Source: Syntrophales bacterium (GTDB taxonomy: Bacteria; Desulfobacterota; Syntrophia; Syntrophales; UBA5619). Taken from it: a stretch of 64,000 bases of DNA. This document shows, one piece after another, positions 17,817-26,376 of the stretch. The notes under the pieces were generated by a model. The model saw only the letters and a program-made list of their open reading frames with translations, ran no database searches and was not told the DNA's origin. The stretch is from contig JALNYO010000004.1 in assembly GCA_023229765.1 (NCBI GenBank), forward strand, positions 84,734-148,733. The letters are read 5' to 3'. How positions within the stretch are numbered: the first letter of the stretch is position 1; each line of letters begins with the position of its first letter. A program made the position numbers and the translations under genes.

Positions 17817-18185
17817 CTATTTCTTTTTTGCTGCGATCGACCTTCTCGGCCCTTTTCTGGTCCGGGCATTCGTACGGCTTTTCTGCCCCCTCACCGGAAG
17901 CCCCTTGCGATGGCGCAAACCCCGGTATGTTCCTATATCCATAAGTCTCTTGATCGACATTGAGACGTCTCTTCTCAAGTCTCCTTCTACCTTTAAATCC
18001 TTGTCGATAATGCCGCGGATGGCAGTTAACTCCGAATCCGCCAGCATATCGGTTTTCGTGTCGGGATTTACACCGGCATTATTAAGAATATACAGGGATT
18101 TTGCCCTTCCTATGCCATAGATATAGGTAAGTGCAATCTCCATCCTCTTGTTCTTAGGTAAATCTACGCCCGCGATTCTTGCCAC
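17817..18185 (-). CDS. rpsM: 30S ribosomal protein S13
   Basis: Head protein contacting P-site tRNA and L5. The 122 residues start MARIAGVDLPKNKRM and include the helix-two-turn-helix YIYGIGRAKS and the basic RGLRHRKGLPVRGQ region. It follows rpmJ by 27 bp. Confidence 0.97.
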   Translation of the reverse strand: MARIAGVDLPKNKRMEIALTYIYGIGRAKSLYILNNAGVNPDTKTDMLADSELTAIRGIIDKDLKVEGDLRRDVSMSIKRLMDIGTYRGLRHRKGLPVRGQKSRTNARTRKGPRRSIAAKKK

Positions 18186-18212
18186 CTTAAAAACCTCCTG
18201 ATAACTGTATGC

Positions 18213-18326
18213 CTATCCCTGACGCTGCTTGTGCTTGGGATTTTCGCAAATCACACGCAAAACGCCCTTTCGCTTCACAATCTTGCATTTATCACAAATT
18301 TTCTTTACGGACGATCTTACCTTCAC
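18213..18326 (-). CDS. rpmJ: 50S ribosomal protein L36 (zinc-binding form)
   Basis: A 37-codon gene read directly on the minus strand. Start is GTG 18326, with GGAG 8 nt upstream; the stop TAG is at 18215-18213. Translation begins VKVRSSVKKICDKCK (initiator V read as Met) and ends KHKQRQG. The Cys11, Cys14, Cys27, His32 set is the zinc ribbon of the C+ form. Position between infA and rpsM is the canonical one. Confidence 0.95.
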   Translation of the reverse strand: MKVRSSVKKICDKCKIVKRKGVLRVICENPKHKQRQG

Positions 18327-18385
18327 GGCTTTAGCTCCTTTACACAACTTACGGCGCGCTCTGGCGCACCGGCTTTATATATATG

Positions 18386-18604
18386 TCACTTGGTCCGGTA
18401 AACAATCCTGCCGCGCGTCAGATCATACGGGGAAAGCTGCACCGTAACCTTATCCCCCGGGAGGATTTTTATAAAATGCATCCTCATCTTTCCGGAAATA
18501 TGGGCAAGCACCTTATGGCCATTTTCCAGTTCCACCCTGAACATTGCATTGGGCAGAGGCTCGACAACCTTGCCTTCAACCTCTATGGATTCTTCCTTTG
18601 CCAT
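18386..18604 (-). CDS. infA: Translation initiation factor IF-1
   Basis: OB-fold factor that blocks the A site during initiation. The 72 residues match the family (MAKEESIEVEGKVVE start, ISGKMRMHFIKILPGDKV core). It directly follows secY; the map and adk genes often found between secY and infA are absent. Confidence 0.97.
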   Translation of the reverse strand: MAKEESIEVEGKVVEPLPNAMFRVELENGHKVLAHISGKMRMHFIKILPGDKVTVQLSPYDLTRGRIVYRTK

Positions 18605-18653
18605 AAATAACTTTCTTTCCTGCTGCCACCACCGGCTTATCTGCGTTTATACC

Positions 18654-19961
18654 CTATCTTCTTCTGGCTATGTGCCCCTTTTTCATAAATCCCTCATACT
18701 GCCGCGTCAGCAGATGGGTCTCGATCTGACCGGCAGTATCCAGGGCGACGCCCACAACTATCAAGAGCGCAGTCCCTCCGAAATAAAAGGGGACATTGAA
18801 GTAGCTGATTAAAATACTGGGGATGACGCAGATGATCGATACGTAGAACGCGCCCCAGAAGGTCAGCTTGGTCATTACCTCGTCAATGTAATCGGACGTC
18901 TTTTTCCCCGGTCTTATCCCCGGAACGTAACCGCCATATTTTTTCATGTTGTCGGCCATATCCACAGGGTTAAAGGTAACCGCTGTATAAAAATAACTGA
19001 AGAAAAAGATGAAAGCGACATACAGCGTTTCATAAAAGAATCTTCCCGGAATCATCGCCCCGGCAACCGCCTTCATCCAGGGATGGGGAATGAAATTCGC
19101 AATCGTCGCGGGAAACATAATGATCGAGGATGCAAAGATCGGAGGAATAACCCCGGCGGTGTTGACCTTCAGGGGCAGGTGGGTAGATTGCCCTCCATAC
19201 ATCTTCCGTCCGACAACGCGCTTTGCATACTGCACCGGAATCCGGCGCTGTCCACTTTCCACGAAAACTATTACCCCGACAATCAGCAGCATCATCGCTA
19301 TCAAAATAATAATGAAAAATATGCCCATCTCCCCCGAAGCAAGCAGTCGGAAGGTGTTGATAATAGCCTCCGGCCCGCGGCAGACAATGCCGGCAAAGAT
19401 GATAAGCGAGATGCCGTTCCCGATCCCCTTTTCGGTTATCTGTTCGCCCAGCCACATGATGAAGGCCGTTCCGGCCGTGAGCGTGATCACCGTCATCAGG
19501 CGGAAACTCCAGCCCGTGTCTATAACTATCGAGGCGCCGGTGGGTCCGGCCATGTTTTCCAGACCTATGGCAATGCCAAAACCCTGGATCAGGCTCAGCA
19601 GCACTGTGCCGTACCGCGTGTACTGGGTGATTTTCCTGCGCCCGGACTCGCCCTCTTTGGAGAGCTTTTCCAGATAGGGAATCGCCACGGTCAGCAACTG
19701 CAGAATGATCGACGCGCTGATATAAGGCATTATTCCGAGGGCAAATACGGAAAGATTGCTCAGCGCCCCGCCTGCGAACATATCAAACAGCCCCAGCAGG
19801 GAGCCTTTGGCCTGTTCGAAAAATGCAGCAAGCGCCGCCGTGTCGATGCCGGGGGTCGGCACATGCGCCCCTATCCGGTAAACAGCCAGCAAAAGAAAAG
19901 TGAACAGAATCCTTTTGGAAAGCTCCGGGACCTTAGAAATATTTCCTAAACCCTCTAACAA
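18654..19961 (-). CDS. secY: Preprotein translocase subunit SecY
   Basis: Ten-helix channel of the Sec translocon in the inner membrane. At 435 residues it shows the family opening (VPELSKRILFTFLLLAVYRIGAHVPTPG) and the pore/gating segments, including GIRPGKKTSDYIDEVMTKLT. It starts one base after the rplO stop, so translation is coupled. It is the end of the spc cluster, 49 bp before infA. Confidence 0.97.
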   Translation of the reverse strand: MLEGLGNISKVPELSKRILFTFLLLAVYRIGAHVPTPGIDTAALAAFFEQAKGSLLGLFDMFAGGALSNLSVFALGIMPYISASIILQLLTVAIPYLEKLSKEGESGRRKITQYTRYGTVLLSLIQGFGIAIGLENMAGPTGASIVIDTGWSFRLMTVITLTAGTAFIMWLGEQITEKGIGNGISLIIFAGIVCRGPEAIINTFRLLASGEMGIFFIIILIAMMLLIVGVIVFVESGQRRIPVQYAKRVVGRKMYGGQSTHLPLKVNTAGVIPPIFASSIIMFPATIANFIPHPWMKAVAGAMIPGRFFYETLYVAFIFFFSYFYTAVTFNPVDMADNMKKYGGYVPGIRPGKKTSDYIDEVMTKLTFWGAFYVSIICVIPSILISYFNVPFYFGGTALLIVVGVALDTAGQIETHLLTRQYEGFMKKGHIARRR

Positions 19962-19962
19962 A

Positions 19963-20406
19963 TCAGGCTACCTCTATAATCGTTCCGCCGGCGGCTTCGA
20001 TCTTCTGCTTCGCGCCCCGACTGACCATATCAACTTTAACCGAAAGAGGATAATCTATTTCCCCATTACCCAGAACCTTTATTCCATCAAAAGCGCCAGC
20101 TACGAGACCTAAAGCCTTCAACGACTCGGCGTCCACCACAGAGCCCTGGGTGAACATTTTCAACTGCCTTATATTTACCGTCGCAATAATCTTGCGCATC
20201 GGGTTCTTGAAACCCCGCTTGGGGATTCTCCGGGACAGAGGCATCTGCCCACCCTCAAAACTGGGGCGGACACTATGCCCCGAACGGGCGTTCTGACCCT
20301 TGGCGCCTTTGCCGGATGTTCCTCCGTGTCCATTGCCATTGCCTCTTCCCACTCTTTTACGGTTTTTGCGTGAACCTTTCGGCGGTGTTAACGTAGCCAA
20401 ATTCAT
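19963..20406 (-). CDS. rplO: 50S ribosomal protein L15
   Basis: Large-subunit assembly protein; 147 residues with the Gly/Arg-rich N-terminal tail (KNRKRVGRGNGNGHGGTSG) and the GGQMPLSRRIPKRGF signature. It overlaps the rpmD stop by one base. Confidence 0.97.
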   Translation of the reverse strand: MNLATLTPPKGSRKNRKRVGRGNGNGHGGTSGKGAKGQNARSGHSVRPSFEGGQMPLSRRIPKRGFKNPMRKIIATVNIRQLKMFTQGSVVDAESLKALGLVAGAFDGIKVLGNGEIDYPLSVKVDMVSRGAKQKIEAAGGTIIEVA

Positions 20407-20600
20407 TATTCATTCCCCTTGACTTCTACGGAAGCGACGAGATGCTCAATCTTCTTTATCATCCCTCGGACTTCTGGAGTATCTTGCAAAATAACACTTT
20501 TATGCATCTTGCCCAACCCAAGGCCGCGCAACACCTTGCGTTGCTTTTCCGGCCTGCCTATATAACTTTGAACCTGCGTGACCTTAAGCATTTTACCCAC
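20406..20600 (-). CDS. rpmD: 50S ribosomal protein L30
   Basis: Small large-subunit protein with the core SYIGRPEKQRKVLRGLGLG. Two starts are possible. GTG 20600 has AGAGGG 7 nt upstream (64 residues); ATG 20591 (MLKVTQ, 61 residues) is closer to the usual family N-terminus but has no good ribosome site. I keep the GTG. Confidence 0.93.
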   Translation of the reverse strand: MGKMLKVTQVQSYIGRPEKQRKVLRGLGLGKMHKSVILQDTPEVRGMIKKIEHLVASVEVKGNE

Positions 20601-20630
20601 AGCTCGACCCTCTCCTCTTCAATTTCTCGA

Positions 20631-21095
20631 CTATTTGCCTCTTGCCGCGAGTATTTCCATGGGCGCCCGCAACTGCTCAAGCCCCTGGATGGTTGCCTTG
20701 ACAAGGTTGTGGGGGTTATGAGACCCGAGGCACTTGGTAAGTATATTATGAACGCCCGCAACCTCCAACACCGCGCGCACAGCTCCACCGGCTATCAATC
20801 CGGTACCTTCCGATGCGGGACGAAGAAGAACCTTGCCAGCGCCGTAATGACCGACCACGCTATAGGGAATTGTCTTATTTTCAACGGCAACCTTCACCAT
20901 TGACTTTTTGGCCTGCTCCATCCCCTTTCTGATTGCCTCCGGCACCTCATGAGCCTTTCCCAGACCAGCCCCAATTGAACCCTTGCCATCGCCGACGACT
21001 ACAACCGCGCTGAAGCGAAAACGCCTCCCGCCTTTGACAACCTTTGCTGTTCTGTTGATGGTAATTACCCTGTCGAGCAGTTCCAAATCTTCCAT
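20631..21095 (-). CDS. rpsE: 30S ribosomal protein S5
   Basis: Decoding-fidelity protein near the mRNA entry. Double-stranded-RNA-binding fold begins LLDRVITINRTAKVVKGGRR, followed by the GDGKGSIGAGLGKA loop. At 154 residues it is about ten shorter at the N-terminus than many S5 proteins. It sits between rplR and rpmD. Confidence 0.96.
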   Translation of the reverse strand: MEDLELLDRVITINRTAKVVKGGRRFRFSAVVVVGDGKGSIGAGLGKAHEVPEAIRKGMEQAKKSMVKVAVENKTIPYSVVGHYGAGKVLLRPASEGTGLIAGGAVRAVLEVAGVHNILTKCLGSHNPHNLVKATIQGLEQLRAPMEILAARGK

Positions 21096-21131
21096 ATTAT
21101 CATTTCCCTACTTTTAATAATGAAGTTTATA

Positions 21132-21497
21132 TTAAAAATTCAGTCCAGCTTCCCTTGCTCCATCCGCCAGGGATTTGACCCTGCCATGATAGAGGAAACG
21201 ACCCCTATCAAAAACTACATCGGCAACTCCGATTTCCTGCAACCTCTTGGCCACCAGCATCCCCACAGATTTGGCCATCTCTGTTTTCTTGAGGTTTTTC
21301 CCATCGCCGCTTAACTCTTTGGCAAGGGATGAAGCCGCAGCAATTGTCCTGCCGGATACGTCATCTATCGCCTGAACGTATATGTGAGAGGCAGACCTGA
21401 ATACGCAAAGACGCGGTCTTGCTTGACTCCCCGCGACCTTTTTTCTGACCCTTAATTTCCTCTTGTCCCTGACTTTTTCTATTTTCCTGTTAGCCAA
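21132..21497 (-). CDS. rplR: 50S ribosomal protein L18
   Basis: 5S rRNA-binding protein. I start it at TTG 21497 (MANRKIEKVRDKRKL): GAGGT lies 6 nt upstream and the 121-residue product fits the family. The longer frame to 21536 adds 13 residues without a ribosome site. Conserved RPRLCVFRSASHIYVQAIDD and the C-terminal FDRGRFLYHGRVKSLADGAR are present. Confidence 0.94.
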   Translation of the reverse strand: MANRKIEKVRDKRKLRVRKKVAGSQARPRLCVFRSASHIYVQAIDDVSGRTIAAASSLAKELSGDGKNLKKTEMAKSVGMLVAKRLQEIGVADVVFDRGRFLYHGRVKSLADGAREAGLNF

Positions 21498-21548
21498 TTT
21501 CTTACCTCTTTTCGATATATGCCAGCGTAATCTCAATAAATAATAAGA

Positions 21549-22088
21549 TTACTTGGCCGCAGACTTGCCGACCTTGCGCTTGATCTCTTCGCCTGCGTAC
21601 TTTATCCCCTTGCCCTTATATGGCTCAGGTTTTTTAATGCCCCTGATTTCCGAAGCAACCCGCCCAACCTGCTGCTTGTCAATTCCGGAAACCATAATGG
21701 CGACCAGCTTCTCCACCTTGATATCAATCCCTTCCGGAATATGATATTCGACCGGGGCCGAATAGCCGACAATCAATTTCAGGACCTTGCCAGTCACCTC
21801 AGCGCGATAACCGACGCCGGAAATCTCCAGCCCTTTTTGAAAGCCAACGCTCACCCCGCTTACCATGTTGGCAATCAGGGTTCTTACCAGACCATGCAGG
21901 GACCGATCCTGTCTCAGGTCAGATCTTCTTTTTACTTCTATCGTTTGCTCATTCAGCACTACATCAATCAGACCAGGCACTTGATACGTCAGTTTCCCTT
22001 TTGGCCCCTCGACTGCGAGCAGTTCATTCTCGCGGCTTATCTTCACGCCCTGGGGAATCTGAACTGCCATTTTTCCGATTCTTGACAT
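21549..22088 (-). CDS. rplF: 50S ribosomal protein L6
   Basis: Protein near the factor-binding centre of the large subunit. The 179 residues have two related domains and the C-terminal signature PEPYKGKGIKYAGEEIKRK. Start MSRIGKMAVQIPQGV is standard. Confidence 0.97.
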   Translation of the reverse strand: MSRIGKMAVQIPQGVKISRENELLAVEGPKGKLTYQVPGLIDVVLNEQTIEVKRRSDLRQDRSLHGLVRTLIANMVSGVSVGFQKGLEISGVGYRAEVTGKVLKLIVGYSAPVEYHIPEGIDIKVEKLVAIMVSGIDKQQVGRVASEIRGIKKPEPYKGKGIKYAGEEIKRKVGKSAAK

Positions 22089-22148
22089 CTCTTACCCTCT
22101 ATCTTTTCCTGATGAACAGACAAATTCACCAAGGGTTAAAAAGACTGC

Positions 22149-22550
22149 TTACCAGACATTGCAGACAAGTTCGCCGCCGATGTTCAATTCACGGGCTTCC
22201 TTGTCCGTCATTACGCCCTGCGAGGTGGTGACGATGGATATCCCGTATCCGTTCAACACCGGGGCAAGTTTCCCGCTTTTAACGTACACCCTTCTTCCTG
22301 GTTTGCTTATCCGCTGGATGTCCGTTAAAACCAATTTCTTAGCATCCTGATACTTCAAATAAATCCGCAGCATCTCCTGCTTCTGCGGATCGGTCTTAAC
22401 GTCATAACCGGTTATGTAGCCACTTTTTTTCAACACCTTGGCCACATTCAGGTTTATTTTCGTATTAATTACATCTACGCTCTTGAAATGAACCCGGTTG
22501 GCGTTCCTTATTCTCGTGAGCATATCCGCGATAGGGTCGGTCATCCCCAT
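22149..22550 (-). CDS. rpsH: 30S ribosomal protein S8
   Basis: Primary 16S-binding protein; in E. coli it also represses the spc operon. The 133 residues include MTDPIADMLTRIRNA and the C-terminal GISIVTTSQGVMTDKEAR. GGAG 7 nt before ATG 22550 favours that start over the in-frame ATG two codons on. Confidence 0.96.
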   Translation of the reverse strand: MGMTDPIADMLTRIRNANRVHFKSVDVINTKINLNVAKVLKKSGYITGYDVKTDPQKQEMLRIYLKYQDAKKLVLTDIQRISKPGRRVYVKSGKLAPVLNGYGISIVTTSQGVMTDKEARELNIGGELVCNVW

Positions 22551-22565
22551 ATTTTTACTCCTTTT

Positions 22566-22751
22566 CTACCAGCTTGATTTAATTACGCCCGGGATTTCGC
22601 CGTTAAGCGCCATCTTGCGCAAACAGATGCGACACATGTCAAATTTACGGTAATATGCCCTAGGCCTGCCGCATACCGGACATCTGTTATAGTCTCGGAC
22701 CGAAAATTTGTTTTCACTCTTGGCTTTCACAATTAAGGATTTCTTTGCCAC
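22566..22751 (-). CDS. rpsN: 30S ribosomal protein S14, type Z
   Basis: Short zinc-binding form of S14 (61 residues) with RCPVCGRPRAYYRKFDMCRI; the four Cys bind zinc. It fits the usual place between rplE and rpsH. Confidence 0.97.
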   Translation of the reverse strand: MAKKSLIVKAKSENKFSVRDYNRCPVCGRPRAYYRKFDMCRICLRKMALNGEIPGVIKSSW

Positions 22752-22778
22752 GTTCCCTCCGCAGAAACTACACTCGTC

Positions 22779-23318
22779 TTAATTTTTAAACGGCATTCCC
22801 ATCATCTTCAGAAGCTGTCTTGCCTCATCATCCGTCTTTGCCGTGGTTACTATCGCAATGTTCATTCCTCGGATCTTGTCAATCTTGTCATAGTCAATCT
22901 CGGGAAAGATTATCTGTTCCTTCAAACCCAGGGCAAAATTTCCCCGGCCGTCAAAAGATTTCGTCGGAATTCCGCGAAAGTCGCGGACGCGGGGGAGGGC
23001 TACATTGACCAGCCTGTCAAAGAACTCATACATCCGCTCCCTGCGTAGGGTTACACAGCAGCCAATCGGCATTCCCTGGCGGAGCTTAAAGGTTGCAATG
23101 GATTTCCGCGCCTTGGTTATGATCGGCTTCTGGCCGGTAATCGCCGCCATTTCGGCAACCGCGCTGTCAAGTATCTTGACATTTTGGATTGCCTCGCCCA
23201 GCCCCATGTTTACGACTATCTTAACGATCTTCGGAACCTCCATGGCGTTTTTGTAAGAATTAGCCGCCGTCAGCTCCTTTACTACCTTATTCATGTAAAA
23301 ATCTTTGAGTCTTGCCAT
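22779..23318 (-). CDS. rplE: 50S ribosomal protein L5
   Basis: 5S rRNA-binding protein forming a bridge to the small-subunit head. The 179 residues contain IVVNMGLGEA, QKPIITKARKSIA and LKEQIIFPEIDYDKI. It is 11 bp after rplX. Confidence 0.97.
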   Translation of the reverse strand: MARLKDFYMNKVVKELTAANSYKNAMEVPKIVKIVVNMGLGEAIQNVKILDSAVAEMAAITGQKPIITKARKSIATFKLRQGMPIGCCVTLRRERMYEFFDRLVNVALPRVRDFRGIPTKSFDGRGNFALGLKEQIIFPEIDYDKIDKIRGMNIAIVTTAKTDDEARQLLKMMGMPFKN

Positions 23319-23329
23319 TATTCACCAGC

Positions 23330-23650
23330 CTATGCTTCAAGTATCTCTTGGCACTTGGCGCAGACGCGCACCTTTTTCCCATCGTCAAGAAATTTATATC
23401 TAACCCTGACACCAACGCCGCATTTACTGCAAAGATACATAACATTAGAGATGTGCAGCGGCCCCTCTTTTTCCACGATGCCGCCCTTGCCTTTGGCATC
23501 AGGCTTCTGATGCTTTTTGATCAAATTAATCTTCTCGATAACAACTCGTTCCTTATCCACAATGACACTCTGGATCTTCCCCGTTTTCCCTTTTTCCTTG
23601 CCGGAGATCACCTTCACCGTGTCCCCTTTTTTGAGCCTCTTTATCTGCAT
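23330..23650 (-). CDS. rplX: 50S ribosomal protein L24 with zinc-ribbon-like Cys pairs
   Basis: Assembly-initiating protein with an N-terminal KOW motif (KGDTVKVISGKEKGKTGKI). The 106-residue protein has two CxxC pairs in its C-terminal half (YLCSKCGVG and VRVCAKCQE) that could bind zinc, a feature of only some lineages. It follows rplN by 36 bp. Confidence 0.96.
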   Translation of the reverse strand: MQIKRLKKGDTVKVISGKEKGKTGKIQSVIVDKERVVIEKINLIKKHQKPDAKGKGGIVEKEGPLHISNVMYLCSKCGVGVRVRYKFLDDGKKVRVCAKCQEILEA

Positions 23651-23686
23651 TGCTTGATCCCCAGTCTCAATTCGCCCTGCCTAAAA

Positions 23687-24055
23687 CTACAGCACCTCAG
23701 GCGCCAGCGAAATAATCTTCATGAATTGCTTTGCCCGCAGCTCGCGCGCCACTGGCCCAAATATTCTTGTGCCCACCGGCTCCATCTGATTAGAGACGAG
23801 AACCGCGGAATTGTCATCGAACTTCAGGTATGAACCATCCGGCCGTCTCACCTCTTTTACCGTACGCACCACAACTGCCTTCATTACGTCGCCCTTTTTC
23901 ACCTTGGAATTGGGCAGGGCCTCCTGCACGGCAACGACGATGACATCGCCCAGACTCGCATAACGCCTTTTGGAGCCCCCCAAAACCTTAATGCATGTAA
24001 CCTTCCGGGCGCCTGAATTATCGGCTACGTTTAGAACCGTCTGCATCTGTATCAT
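23687..24055 (-). CDS. rplN: 50S ribosomal protein L14
   Basis: Large-subunit protein at the inter-subunit face. ATG 24055 (MIQMQTVLNVADNSGARKV) has GGAG 8 nt upstream and gives 122 residues, the family standard; the frame to 24064 is an unneeded extension. Confidence 0.97.
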   Translation of the reverse strand: MIQMQTVLNVADNSGARKVTCIKVLGGSKRRYASLGDVIVVAVQEALPNSKVKKGDVMKAVVVRTVKEVRRPDGSYLKFDDNSAVLVSNQMEPVGTRIFGPVARELRAKQFMKIISLAPEVL

Positions 24056-24136
24056 TATGAACACTCCGCCTGGTAAAAACCCTTGTTAATGAAATCCTTC
24101 AATCCCCGGCTTTTACCGAATTTTGAGTTATCTCTT

Positions 24137-24394
24137 CTACTTGGCTTTCTCAACGATCTGCACCATCCGCCACCGCTTCTCTTTGCTCAAGGGGCGTGAC
24201 TCGGCAATCATCACCCTGTCGCCCTTGCGACAATCGTTGCTCTCATCATGAGCCTTATATTTCACAAATCGCTTCACATACTTATGGAATATGGGGTGCT
24301 TGACCAGTCTTTCCACACGGACAACAATGGTCTTGTCCATTTTATCGCTGATTACCACACCCTCGATAGTAGTCTTTTTGCCTCTTTCTTCCAC
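24137..24394 (-). CDS. rpsQ: 30S ribosomal protein S17
   Basis: OB-fold primary 16S-binding protein, 85 residues, with GVVISDKMDKTIVVRVERLV. The start overlaps the rpmC stop by one base. The 81 bp before rplN hold no recognisable site. Confidence 0.97.
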   Translation of the reverse strand: MEERGKKTTIEGVVISDKMDKTIVVRVERLVKHPIFHKYVKRFVKYKAHDESNDCRKGDRVMIAESRPLSKEKRWRMVQIVEKAK

Positions 24395-24585
24395 TACTTT
24401 GCCTCCTTTTCGGCCAGCACCGTTTTGACGCGGGCAATGTCCCTGCGGACATGGCCAAGCAAGGCCGGCGATTCTAATTGCCCTGAGGTATGACGCATGC
24501 GCAAATTAAAAAACTCCTCGGTCAGCTCGCTGTTCTTCTGTTTTAACTCATCAGAGCTAAGATCCCTTATGTCCTTAATCTTCAT
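24394..24585 (-). CDS. rpmC: 50S ribosomal protein L29
   Basis: Two-helix protein at the polypeptide exit. The 63 residues carry ELTEEFFNLRMRHTSGQLE. The gene overlaps the 3' end of rplP by 11 bp. Confidence 0.96.
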   Translation of the reverse strand: MKIKDIRDLSSDELKQKNSELTEEFFNLRMRHTSGQLESPALLGHVRRDIARVKTVLAEKEAK

Positions 24586-24997
24586 CGGAAATATCCCTCG
24601 AAAGAAATTTCGTGCTTATTGGCAGCTTATGAGCCGCCAGCAAGAGAGCCTCCGCGGCAATTTCCTTTTCCACACCTTCTATCTCGTACAAAATAACGCC
24701 CGGCTTAATAACCGCCACCCAATCTTCAGGCGCCCCCTTGCCTTTTCCCATTCTTGTTTCAGCGGGCTTCTTCGTAATCGACTTATGGGGGAAAATCCGT
24801 ATCCAGATCTTTCCGCCGCGCTTGATGTGCCTGGTCATGGCAATACGGGCCGCTTCGATCTGTTTTGCCGTTAGCCACCCACACTCGGTTGCCTGCAGTC
24901 CATACTCCCCAAAGGCGATATAGCCCCCCCGGGTGCACGTGCCGCTCATTCGGCCCCGCTGTATTTTTCTATATTTAACCCTTTTAGGCATTAACAT
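24575..24997 (-). CDS. rplP: 50S ribosomal protein L16
   Basis: Large-subunit protein near the A-site tRNA elbow, 140 residues. It contains KYRKIQRGRMSGTCTRGG and the Arg-rich IWIRIFPHKSITKKPAETRM segment. ATG 24997 has GAGG 10 nt upstream; ATG 24991 (MPKRVKY) is the alternative. Confidence 0.96.
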   Translation of the reverse strand: MLMPKRVKYRKIQRGRMSGTCTRGGYIAFGEYGLQATECGWLTAKQIEAARIAMTRHIKRGGKIWIRIFPHKSITKKPAETRMGKGKGAPEDWVAVIKPGVILYEIEGVEKEIAAEALLLAAHKLPISTKFLSRDISDED

Positions 24998-25040
24998 TTT
25001 TCGAATACCTCTTCTTTTTTTCTGACCTGACGCCGCTCAA

Positions 25041-25685
25041 TTACTTGTTTTCAACCCTGCCCGGCAACACCTCGCCATGGAAAATCAGCACCTTGACGCC
25101 AATCTTGCCATAGGCAGTGAGAGCCTCCGCAAACCCGCAGTCAATATCAGCTCTCAATGTATGAAGCGGCACCCGCCCCTCCCGATACCATTCAGATCTG
25201 GCCATCTCCGCGCCGGCCAAGCGGCCCGCGCAATTTATGCGTATCCCTTTGGCGCCGAACTTCATCGCCGTGGTCACGGATTTCTTCATCGCCCGGCGAA
25301 AGGCAATTCTTCTTTCGAGCTGCTGTGCCACACTTTCGGCAACAAGCTGAGCATCAGCTTCCGGCTTGCGCACTTCCAGGATGTTGATAATTACGTCATT
25401 GGCGGTAATCGCCTCTACATCCTTCTTAAGTTTTTCTATTTCAGCGCCCTTTTTCCCAATAATGATCCCCGGACGGGCAGCGTATATGTTTACCTTAACC
25501 TTGCTTGCCGCTCTTTCAATCTCTATTTTAGAGATTCCAGCAGCATATAGCTTTTCTTTAAGGAATTTGCGAACCTTAAGATCTTCGTGCAGCAGTCGTG
25601 AGAAGTCCTTCTCCGCATACCACTGAGATTTCCAAGTTTTAATTCCGCCCAGCCTCAGCCCAATTGGGTTTACCTTCTGCCCCAA
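25041..25685 (-). CDS. rpsC: 30S ribosomal protein S3
   Basis: Head protein with mRNA helicase activity at the entry tunnel. The 214 residues begin MGQKVNPIGLRLGG. The KH domain has the ARPGIIIGKKGAEIEKL loop and the C-terminal domain has the AKGIRINCAGRLAGAEMAR signature. Confidence 0.97.
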   Translation of the reverse strand: MGQKVNPIGLRLGGIKTWKSQWYAEKDFSRLLHEDLKVRKFLKEKLYAAGISKIEIERAASKVKVNIYAARPGIIIGKKGAEIEKLKKDVEAITANDVIINILEVRKPEADAQLVAESVAQQLERRIAFRRAMKKSVTTAMKFGAKGIRINCAGRLAGAEMARSEWYREGRVPLHTLRADIDCGFAEALTAYGKIGVKVLIFHGEVLPGRVENK

Positions 25686-25705
25686 ACTTTCACCTCCTCA
25701 AAGAT

Positions 25706-26038
25706 TTACTGCTCATCCAGGACCACGGTTATATGGCTGGTACGCTTTTTAATCGAAGCCGCACGACCCTGCGCGCGCGCCCTCCATCTTTTTAAAGATG
25801 GCCCCTGATCAACAAATATTTCCCTCACATAGAGTATGTGTTCATCAATATTGGGATTCTGTTTTGCGTTCGCAAGTGCCGACAGCAGAACCTTCTGAAC
25901 CGGTTCCGCCGCATACTTGGTCGTAAACTGGAGAAGCTGTTTTGCATCCTCCACACGCTTGCCCCTGATCAAATCGGCAACCAGCCGCACCTTTTGGGGC
26001 GACATCCTGATGTATTTTGCAACTGCTTTTGCTTGCAT
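25706..26038 (-). CDS. rplV: 50S ribosomal protein L22
   Basis: Lines the nascent-peptide tunnel with a long hairpin. The 110 residues show AKYIRMSPQKVRLVADLIRG and the hairpin RWRARAQGRAASIKKRTSHI. It is 54 bp after rpsS. Confidence 0.97.
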   Translation of the reverse strand: MQAKAVAKYIRMSPQKVRLVADLIRGKRVEDAKQLLQFTTKYAAEPVQKVLLSALANAKQNPNIDEHILYVREIFVDQGPSLKRWRARAQGRAASIKKRTSHITVVLDEQ

Positions 26039-26092
26039 TTCCTACTCCAAGGTGCTGCAGTATAAAGTATCTATTGAAACCAAACCTTGTAC

Positions 26093-26374
26093 CTATTTGC
26101 GCAGTTTGGTCTTGCGGTCGCCGGCATGACTGTAAAAAGTCCGCGTCGGCGAAAACTCGCCCAATTTATGACCAACCATATTTTCCGTCACAAATACGGG
26201 AATGAATTTCTTACCGTTATGAATGGCAAATGTTTGTCCAATCAGCTCCGGTGTGATAGTCGAACGGCGAGACCAAGTCTTGATCACAGCCTTGTTGCCG
26301 TCAGTATCCTGCCTTCTGACTTTTTCAAGAAGGCTGCTGTCGATAAAAGGTCCCTTTTTGATTGAACGTGCCAC
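26093..26374 (-). CDS. rpsS: 30S ribosomal protein S19
   Basis: Head protein contacting L5/L31; 93 residues with MARSIKKGPFIDSSLLEKV and HKLGEFSPTRTFYSHAGD. It starts 2 bp after rplB. Confidence 0.97.
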   Translation of the reverse strand: MARSIKKGPFIDSSLLEKVRRQDTDGNKAVIKTWSRRSTITPELIGQTFAIHNGKKFIPVFVTENMVGHKLGEFSPTRTFYSHAGDRKTKLRK

Positions 26375-26376
26375 GC